Assembly: GCA_900313265.1 (NCBI GenBank)
Contig: OMRN01000055.1
Location: forward strand, 1 to 11,438
Source of the DNA: an uncultured Lachnospiraceae bacterium
GTDB lineage: Bacteria > Bacillota > Clostridia > Lachnospirales > Lachnospiraceae
Reading direction: 5' to 3'
DNA length: 11,438 bases
The notes beneath the pieces were generated by a model. It searched no databases. It saw only the letters and a list, made by a program, of their open reading frames with translations, and was not told where the DNA came from. Positions 6,708-11,438 of this stretch are shown here, in pieces; the stretch's first letter is position 1, and each line of letters opens with the position of its first letter. A program made the translations under genes and the position numbers.

Positions 6708-7298
6708 ATGGAAAAGAAACATGTACGTATATCGTATCAGTCGGATAATCTGGCATATCCAGAGATTATCATTCATGATGAAACAGAGGAGGAAGTGCCG
6801 AAGAAAACCCTGATTGTGATTGATATGCAGAATGATTTTATCGACGGATCGCTTGGAAGCAAGGAAGCCGTTGCAATTGTTGAGAATGTAAAGAAAAAAA
6901 TCAAGGAATATGCGGACAACGGGGATGAAATCATTTTTACGCAGGATACACATCACGAAGGGTATCTTTGGACAAACGAAGGAAAACACCTGCCCGTTGT
7001 TCACTGCATCGAGGGAAGCGAAGGCTGGAAAATTAAAGAGGGACTCTACGTTGAAGGTTCGCCCATCGTCATGAAATTTTCTTTCGGTTATACGGGCTGG
7101 AAAGATTACAAGCTGGAAGATGTGGAATTAGTCGGACTTTGCACGGATATCTGTGTGGTTTCCAACGCGCTGATTATTAAGGCGTTATATCCGGAAATTC
7201 CGGTAAAAGTGGACAGTTCCTGTTGCGCCGGTGTGACACCCGAGTCGCATGAGGCGGCACTGAATACCATGAGAATGTGCCAGATTGATGTGATATAA
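6708..7298 (+). CDS. isochorismatase-like cysteine hydrolase, nicotinamidase-like
   Basis: This is a 196-residue cytoplasmic hydrolase of the isochorismatase/nicotinamidase superfamily. The catalytic triad is visible: Asp39 in V-I-D-M-Q-N-D-F, Lys123 in V-M-K-F-S-F-G, and nucleophile Cys149 in G-L-C-T-D-I-C-V. A possible metal site is Asp80 and His82 in T-Q-D-T-H-H plus His99 in P-V-V-H-C, as in PncA-type nicotinamidases, which turn nicotinamide into nicotinate for NAD salvage. The third His ligand of M. tuberculosis PncA has no obvious match, so the exact substrate is open. About 30 residues precede the core, longer than usual; AAAGGCGG at 6692-6699, eight bases before the ATG, supports this start. 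It lies 49 bases after gltS in an AT-rich spacer without a clear terminator. Superfamily is confident; the nicotinamidase role is moderate. Confidence 0.83.
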   Translation: MEKKHVRISYQSDNLAYPEIIIHDETEEEVPKKTLIVIDMQNDFIDGSLGSKEAVAIVENVKKKIKEYADNGDEIIFTQDTHHEGYLWTNEGKHLPVVHCIEGSEGWKIKEGLYVEGSPIVMKFSFGYTGWKDYKLEDVELVGLCTDICVVSNALIIKALYPEIPVKVDSSCCAGVTPESHEAALNTMRMCQIDVI

Positions 7299-7326
7299 TC
7301 AGGGGGAGGTAAACAGCGACTTAAAA

Positions 7327-7349
7327 CCGGCTCATACAGGAAAAGCCGG
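7327..7349. other. small inverted repeat in the leader of the ABC transporter gene
   Basis: CCGGCT (7327-7332) and AGCCGG (7344-7349) can form a 6-bp GC-rich stem with an 11-base loop. It lies in the 73-base gap before the ABC ATPase, ahead of the GAGGAG ribosome site at 7361-7366. There is no T-run after it, so it is not a clear terminator. An SD-like GGGGGAGG near 7302-7309 has no usable start codon at normal spacing. Confidence 0.25.
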
Positions 7350-7371
7350 ATTCGCTCAGAGAGGAGAAATA

Positions 7372-8694
7372 ATGAATATACCTGTTGTTTATTTTTTCAT
7401 TGCTCTATTATTTAAACTTTTTCAATCAATCGGATATTGTTTCATTTTTAAGAAATGTAATGTCGCGTGGTACTTGTCATTTATCCCGTTTGTAAGAGAG
7501 TATAATGTCAGTCTTTGTGCAGACCGCGAAAAAGACGGCAAGGTTTATACCATTGTTGCCGGAATTGCGACGCTGATTGAATTATTTAATCATTTCATTC
7601 CGGAGAATCTTTCTGTTTTAAAAACGATTCTTTTGATTATATATGTCGGTCTGTTGATTACTACAGAAATATATATGATACGCGTGCTTTTAGGACTTAT
7701 TGAGGTGTTCGGGCGTAAGAAAAACTGGATTTGGATGTTTGTTTTTCTAGATGCGGTTACGGTTCTGATCTGGGGATTATCACCGAAATTCGTTCCCTCC
7801 AAAGTAGTAATCCGCGTTAAGAAATCCGTGCTTGCCAAAGAATTCGGACAGAATATTACCGCACCGGAAGAGGGGCTTTTAATCAATATTAAGAAACGTA
7901 CGGTTGTGGATTTCTTCCGGAAGAAAACGCTGATCAAAGATATTCACATGTTTATTCCGAAAGGACATATGGTTTTGCTTCTCGGTGGTTCGGGAGCCGG
8001 CAAGACGACTTTTGTAAACGCCGTAACCGGATATGAGAAAGCAAAAGCAAAGATTGAACTGGACAGCAGAGATATTTACCACGAGTATAAAAAAATCTTA
8101 TATAAAATCGGTTTTGTTCCCCAGCAGGACTTAATCCGCGGAACGGATACCGTACAGCTGACACTTTCGGATTCCGCCGATTTGCGTATTCCGAAAGGAG
8201 TTTCTTCGGATGTAAAAAAGGCACGCGTGAAGAAAGTGCTTGATGAGTTCGGTCTGACGGCCGTAAAGAACAGTCTTGTTGAGAAACTCTCCGGAGGACA
8301 GAGGAAGAGACTGTCGATTGCAATGGAGTATATTTCGGATCCGACGCTTTTTGTCTTAGATGAGCCGGATTCGGGTCTGGACGGAGTAGTGGCGAGAGGG
8401 CTTTTTGAAAGACTTCGTAAAATCGCCGATGAGGGAAAAATCGTTATTGTCATTTCACACACACCCGACCGGGTAATCGAACTTTTTGATGATGTTATCG
8501 TTCTTGCAAAAGATGAAACCAAGACGGGCCGTCTGGCATGGTACGGACCGGTAAATGAGGCTTATGAATTCTTCGGAAAGAATTCGATGGAAGAAATTCT
8601 TCTTTCGGTAAACCAGAAGGATGAGGGCGGAGAAGGAAAGGCCGATGAATTCGTCGGAAAATACACCGATTTAATGAAGGAAAAGGTAGGGTGA
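7372..8694 (+). CDS. ABC transporter ATPase, ABCG/White-like, with N-terminal membrane domain
   Basis: The protein is 440 residues in two parts. Residues 1-140 form a membrane domain with about four hydrophobic helices (near 4-26, 58-73, 81-111, 117-136) and a K-K-C-N-V-A-W-Y-L-S-F-I-P-F segment at 27-40. That segment resembles the K-x-G-x-x-x-W-x-x-x-I-P motif of small Firmicute membrane domains (DUF5684-like, from memory). Residues about 165-400 are an ABC ATPase: Walker A G-G-S-G-A-G-K-T-T (Lys211), Q-loop V-P-Q (Gln251), signature L-S-G-G-Q-R-K-R (306-313), Walker B L-D-E-P (Asp330, Glu331) and H-loop His363. The blocks around Q-loop, signature and Walker B (I-A-M-E-Y-I-S-D-P) look most like ABCG half-transporters. 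GAGGAG sits five bases before the ATG. The permease starts four bases after the stop, so the two form one exporter; substrate unknown. Confidence 0.88.
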   Translation: MNIPVVYFFIALLFKLFQSIGYCFIFKKCNVAWYLSFIPFVREYNVSLCADREKDGKVYTIVAGIATLIELFNHFIPENLSVLKTILLIIYVGLLITTEIYMIRVLLGLIEVFGRKKNWIWMFVFLDAVTVLIWGLSPKFVPSKVVIRVKKSVLAKEFGQNITAPEEGLLINIKKRTVVDFFRKKTLIKDIHMFIPKGHMVLLLGGSGAGKTTFVNAVTGYEKAKAKIELDSRDIYHEYKKILYKIGFVPQQDLIRGTDTVQLTLSDSADLRIPKGVSSDVKKARVKKVLDEFGLTAVKNSLVEKLSGGQRKRLSIAMEYISDPTLFVLDEPDSGLDGVVARGLFERLRKIADEGKIVIVISHTPDRVIELFDDVIVLAKDETKTGRLAWYGPVNEAYEFFGKNSMEEILLSVNQKDEGGEGKADEFVGKYTDLMKEKVG

Positions 8695-8698
8695 GAAG

Positions 8699-9748
8699 AT
8701 GAGCGAGAATAATAATACAGAGATGATTCCCGAAAATGTTATGGAAGGCATTGCCAAAATGAATACCGATCCGAATAATGCGGTAAATCCGGCGGAAACA
8801 CTTGATTTAAATCCCGATAATCAGGGAATCGGCCGTATGGCGCAGATGCGTATTTATCTGGGAAAAATGTTTCGAATGTTTTTATTCCAGAAGGACTGGT
8901 TTGTGCTTCCCATGGCGGCGATTATTGCAGGCCTTGTGGCCTTTGCCGTCGGCGCGAATCTTTTTGAGACCATGGAAGGTACACTGATGGGAAGTTTTGC
9001 GCTGGCATGCGTATGCGTCTGGAATGGATTTTTCAATTCGATTCAGTCAATCTGCCGCGAGCGCGCGATTGTGAAAAGAGAGCACCGCTCGGGAATGCAT
9101 ATCACATCCTATATTGCGGCACATATGATTTATCAGGCGGTTTTGTGCCTTCTGCAGGTGATTATTATCATGGTGGTATGTTACCTTTTAAATGTGAGAA
9201 TGCCGGCCAAAAGCCTTGTTACGCCGTTTCCGATGGTTGATTACGGCATTACGCTTTTCTTAATCACATACTGCGCGGATATGCTGGCGCTGTTTATTTC
9301 TTCATTCTCCAAAACGACTACGGCGGCAATGACGATTATGCCGTTTCTGTTAATTATCGAGCTGCTTTTCTCCGGATCGTTTTTCACGCTTCCATCGGCG
9401 GCTGAACCGTTCACCAAGCTTACGGCGACTAAATGGGGACTGACCGCGCTCTGTGCCCAGGGTGATTATAATTCGCTTCCCATGGTAAGCATCTGGAACA
9501 GCTGCGTGCAGATGAAGGATATCGAAATCGAAGGGAAAAAGCCGGTTTACGAGGTATTAAAATATATCGAGAAGAACGATATGAGGGATGAATTCTGCCT
9601 GCTTACGGCTCAGTATAACCAGAAGCCCGAATTCGAATTCAGCCGGAAAAATATGCTGAAATGCTGGCTGTGGCTGGTCGGATGGACGGCCGTTTATGTC
9701 CTGGCAGCGATTATTTTCTTAGAGTTTATCGATAAGGATAAGAGGTAG
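8699..9748 (+). CDS. ABC-2 type permease, ABCG-like topology
   Basis: This is the membrane partner of the preceding ATPase (349 residues). A soluble, Asn- and acid-rich N-terminal tail (1-60) is followed by six predicted helices: about 69-89, 95-114, 137-164, 180-203, 207-228 and 319-344. Helix 2 is followed by I-C-R-E-R-A-I-V-K-R-E-H-R (118-130), closely like the conserved charged segment after TM2 in ABCG proteins. Between helices 5 and 6 is a soluble loop of about 90 residues with three Cys (252, 269, 300), at the same place as the large extracellular loop of ABCG2. The start is four bases past the ATPase stop, with the AGGGTGA purine run as ribosome site. The likely role is export of a lipid-like or hydrophobic compound or a peptide; nothing nearby identifies it. 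A palindromic repeat begins six bases after the stop. Confidence 0.85.
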   Translation: MSENNNTEMIPENVMEGIAKMNTDPNNAVNPAETLDLNPDNQGIGRMAQMRIYLGKMFRMFLFQKDWFVLPMAAIIAGLVAFAVGANLFETMEGTLMGSFALACVCVWNGFFNSIQSICRERAIVKREHRSGMHITSYIAAHMIYQAVLCLLQVIIIMVVCYLLNVRMPAKSLVTPFPMVDYGITLFLITYCADMLALFISSFSKTTTAAMTIMPFLLIIELLFSGSFFTLPSAAEPFTKLTATKWGLTALCAQGDYNSLPMVSIWNSCVQMKDIEIEGKKPVYEVLKYIEKNDMRDEFCLLTAQYNQKPEFEFSRKNMLKCWLWLVGWTAVYVLAAIIFLEFIDKDKR

Positions 9749-9754
9749 GAGTTT

Positions 9755-9791
9755 GGTGCCTGTCACTTTTGGGGTAAAAGTGACAGGCACC
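9755..9791. repeat. GTGCCTGTCACTTTT palindrome (copy 2)
   Basis: Arms 9755-9770 and 9776-9791 are perfect 16-base inverted repeats around the loop GGGGT. The arms match the core of the element at 4372-4410. It lies in the 55-base spacer between the ABC permease and the epimerase and is followed directly by CAAGGAGG, the epimerase Shine-Dalgarno. No T-run follows, so an intrinsic terminator is unlikely. Confidence 0.9.
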
Positions 9792-9803
9792 CAAGGAGGA
9801 AGT

Positions 9804-10691
9804 ATGAGGTATACGATTGAAAATGTAAAAATACGGTGTGAAATTGACTCACACGGTGCGGAACTGAAAAGTTTCGTGCGTAAGGCGGATGGGAAAGAGA
9901 TTATGTGGGATGCGAATCCGGCATACTGGAACCGGACATCGCCGGTGCTTTTTCCGTTTGTCGGAGGAGTGAAGGATAAAATTTACCGGTTTGAGGGAAA
10001 GGAATACTCCATCGGACAGCACGGATTTGCCAGGGATATGGAATTTACTCTGGAGTCGCAGACGGAAGATGAAATCTGGTTTGCACTTACCGAAAACGAA
10101 GAATCGCTTGGCAAATATCCGTTCCGGTTCCTTTTAAAAATCGGATACAGACTTGATGAGTCAAAAGTTCATGTAATGTGGAAGGTGCATAATACAAATG
10201 ACTCGGAGATGTTTTTTGCCATCGGAGCACATCCGGCATTTGCGGTTCCTGTTTTGGAGGGACATTCGTTCCGGCTTTATGATACAAAGAATCAGCCGGT
10301 ATCTTCCGTAAAGAACCGGATTTTCGGAACCGGAGGGTGCGTGGCAGATGTGACCGAAGAAGTCAACATCAATAACGGGTGTCTTGCCATCACGGAAAAT
10401 CTGTTTGATCATGATGCACTGGTAATCGAAAACGGACAGCTCGGCAGGGTGGATCTAGTGGACGATTTTGGAAAATTGCTGGTGAGTGTTTCGTTTGATG
10501 CGCCGCTTGTGGGTCTTTGGTCGCCTCCTCATAAGAATGCTCCTTTTGTATGCATCGAACCGTGGTACGGAAGATGTGACTCGGAATCTTTTAACGGGGA
10601 ATTAAGCGAGAGAGAATTCGAACAGAGCCTGGCTTCCGGGGAGATTTTTGAGGCGGAATACACGATGGAAGTTGCCGATTTGTCAGAATGA
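9804..10691 (+). CDS. aldose 1-epimerase family protein (galactose mutarotase-like)
   Basis: This is a cytoplasmic beta-sandwich enzyme expected to interconvert alpha and beta anomers of a sugar or sugar phosphate. With the ATG at 9804 the protein is 295 residues, normal for the LacX/YihR-like branch. Visible features are N-R-T-S-P-V-L-F-P-F-V-G-G (near 48-60), His73 in Q-H-G-F-A-R, His143 in G-A-H-P-A-F, and Glu252 in C-I-E-P-W-Y-G. The two His and the Glu fit the catalytic acid and base of mutarotases. AAGGAGG at 9793-9799 supports this start; an upstream GTG at 9753 would extend the frame through the repeat and is rejected. The palindrome lies just before the ribosome site and may affect translation. 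The sugar substrate cannot be told from the sequence. Confidence 0.88.
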   Translation: MRYTIENVKIRCEIDSHGAELKSFVRKADGKEIMWDANPAYWNRTSPVLFPFVGGVKDKIYRFEGKEYSIGQHGFARDMEFTLESQTEDEIWFALTENEESLGKYPFRFLLKIGYRLDESKVHVMWKVHNTNDSEMFFAIGAHPAFAVPVLEGHSFRLYDTKNQPVSSVKNRIFGTGGCVADVTEEVNINNGCLAITENLFDHDALVIENGQLGRVDLVDDFGKLLVSVSFDAPLVGLWSPPHKNAPFVCIEPWYGRCDSESFNGELSEREFEQSLASGEIFEAEYTMEVADLSE

Positions 10692-10749
10692 GAGTGTGTA
10701 CTGACAGGTCAGAATGAGAGCGAGTTCTGAAAGTCAGATGGGGAACGGA

Positions 10750-11253
10750 ATGAAAAAGAAAGCTATAACCGGGCTGGCACTTCTTCTTGTGATGGTGATG
10801 ATTTTGTCCGGCTGTAAATTTTTTACGACAACAACAATCCGTACAGTCGAGGAATACCGCAAAGATGACTTTGTGCTGGATAAATACGTGTCAAACTTAA
10901 ACGATATCGAAAAATGCGAGTATCTGGACGTTCACGGGGAAAAGCGTTTTATGGGAATTAAACGCGAATATACCGGAACGGATGTCCCGAGATATATGGG
11001 GCTGATTTATGTTTCGGAGGCCGAAGGGAAACGGCTTATGCAAAGTTATGACTGGACCACCGATAACGGTGTTTTAGCAGATCTCGGGAAGATGAATAAA
11101 AAAATCAAAAATGTTGAAAACTGGTATACTTCCGAGGATTTTGTCAATGATGTATTTCGGACGAAAAGGCCGATTTATGTTGTCGATGTCCGGTTTGACG
11201 GGGAAGGTATCATTGTTTTTGATATTTCGTCGTATGAAGAGAAGACGCCGTAG
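10750..11253 (+). CDS. small lipoprotein of unknown function
   Basis: I do not recognise the family. From the ATG at 10750 the protein has 167 residues. It begins K-K-K, then a hydrophobic stretch to the lipobox I-L-S-G-C with Cys22, so it should be a surface lipoprotein. A Thr-rich spacer (T-T-T-T) follows, then a charged globular part of about 135 residues rich in Tyr, Asp and Lys with no repeated motif and no Cys pair suggesting a cofactor site. An upstream in-frame ATG at 10714 would add 12 polar residues before the signal peptide; the later start gives a canonical signal and has GGGA just upstream, so I prefer it, though neither ribosome site is strong. It starts 58 bases after the epimerase stop; no functional link is evident. 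Confidence 0.75.
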   Translation: MKKKAITGLALLLVMVMILSGCKFFTTTTIRTVEEYRKDDFVLDKYVSNLNDIEKCEYLDVHGEKRFMGIKREYTGTDVPRYMGLIYVSEAEGKRLMQSYDWTTDNGVLADLGKMNKKIKNVENWYTSEDFVNDVFRTKRPIYVVDVRFDGEGIIVFDISSYEEKTP

Positions 11254-11287
11254 GTTTTACAATACGGTCTTTTGGGATAAAAAATGC

Positions 11288-11303
11288 TTGTACAAGTGTA
11301 CAA
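11288..11303. promoter_or_regulatory. inverted repeat TTGTAC-N4-GTACAA, candidate operator
   Basis: Two perfect 6-base half-sites flank AAGT in the 91-base spacer before the last gene, 41 bases ahead of its ATG. Together with the next T they form a TACAAT sequence (11299-11304) that could act as a -10 box, though no -35 lies at a good spacing. This size and symmetry suit a dimeric repressor. It is a candidate only. Confidence 0.35.
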
Positions 11304-11344
11304 TTGAAGATGGAATCGAAAATCGCTTCTAAAAGGGATAATGA

Positions 11345-11438
11345 ATGGTTCAGATTGTATCATGGATTTTAAATTTAATCATTGTAGTTGTTATGGCCGT
11401 TATGACGGTGCTGGCATTTTACCGGGAAGGAAAATGGA
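11345..11438 (+). CDS. N-terminal start of a membrane or secreted protein (cut by window edge)
   Basis: The ATG at 11345 is seven bases after AAAAGGG (11331-11337), a good ribosome site. The 31 visible residues begin M-V-Q-I-V-S-W-I-L and contain one continuous hydrophobic helix rich in Val, Ile and Met, then turn basic at Y-R-E-G-K-W. This fits a membrane anchor or first helix with its C-terminal side in the cytoplasm; a cleavable signal is less likely because no basic n-region precedes it. An ATG at 11341 in another frame gives a polar, Cys-rich peptide and is too close to the ribosome site. The family cannot be named from so little. Confidence 0.6.
   Translation, partial: MVQIVSWILNLIIVVVMAVMTVLAFYREGKW

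Noticed and set aside
7302..7326. SD-like GGGGGAGG suggesting a leader peptide before the ABC genes
   Set aside because: No ATG, GTG or TTG lies at usable distance and a TAA follows soon after.
9753..9803. Upstream GTG start extending the epimerase by 17 residues
   Set aside because: The extension is a translation of the palindromic repeat, and AAGGAGG at 9793-9799 points to the ATG at 9804, where the family's normal N-terminus begins.
10714..10749. Upstream ATG start for the small lipoprotein
   Set aside because: It adds 12 polar residues before an otherwise canonical K-K-K signal peptide.

Overview
The window reads as ordinary chromosomal DNA from a low-to-mid GC Gram-positive, most likely a clostridial or Lachnospiraceae-type gut bacterium. 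Three things suggest this: strong purine-rich Shine-Dalgarno sites, short secreted lipoproteins with L-S-x-C lipoboxes, and the mix of families present (ClpS/ClpA plus Aat, a NYN/PIN-like protein, a TAXI-type binding protein, a GltS symporter). Taxonomy is inferred from protein character only. Every gene I accept lies on the + strand and spacers are short, so the window looks like several head-to-tail operons. I see no rRNA, tRNA, CRISPR array, transposase or phage gene, and no convincing factor-independent terminator.

Layout. Positions 1-230 hold the C-terminal end of an M13 (PepO/neprilysin-type) metallopeptidase. Positions 303-3614 hold clpS, clpA and aat: the adaptor, the AAA+ unfoldase and the leucyl/phenylalanyl transferase of the bacterial N-degron (N-end rule) pathway. 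clpS and clpA overlap by one base, and aat follows 49 bases later. A NYN/PIN-like protein with a small C-terminal domain comes next (3681-4361). A spacer made almost wholly of a GTGCCTGTCACTTTT-type palindrome plus an extra arm (4372-4434) leads directly into a TAXI-type solute-binding lipoprotein (4436-5458). That gene is tightly coupled to a GltS-type sodium/glutamate symporter (5468-6658). A nicotinamidase-like cysteine hydrolase follows (6708-7298).

Positions 7372-9748 encode a two-gene ABC exporter. The ATPase has an extra N-terminal membrane domain, and the separate permease has the layout of the eukaryotic ABCG/White family. A second copy of the palindrome (9755-9791) abuts the ribosome binding site of an aldose-1-epimerase-like gene (9804-10691). 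An unrecognised small lipoprotein (10750-11253), a 16-base inverted repeat that could be an operator, and the start of a membrane protein cut by the window edge (11345-11438) complete the window.

Most worth following up: (1) a TAXI binding protein paired with an ESS-family symporter, with no TRAP membrane subunits visible; (2) the palindromic repeats, which sit in operon spacers and abut or displace the Shine-Dalgarno sites of downstream genes; (3) the split ABCG-like exporter whose ATPase carries an extra membrane domain; (4) the compact clpS-clpA-aat N-degron operon.
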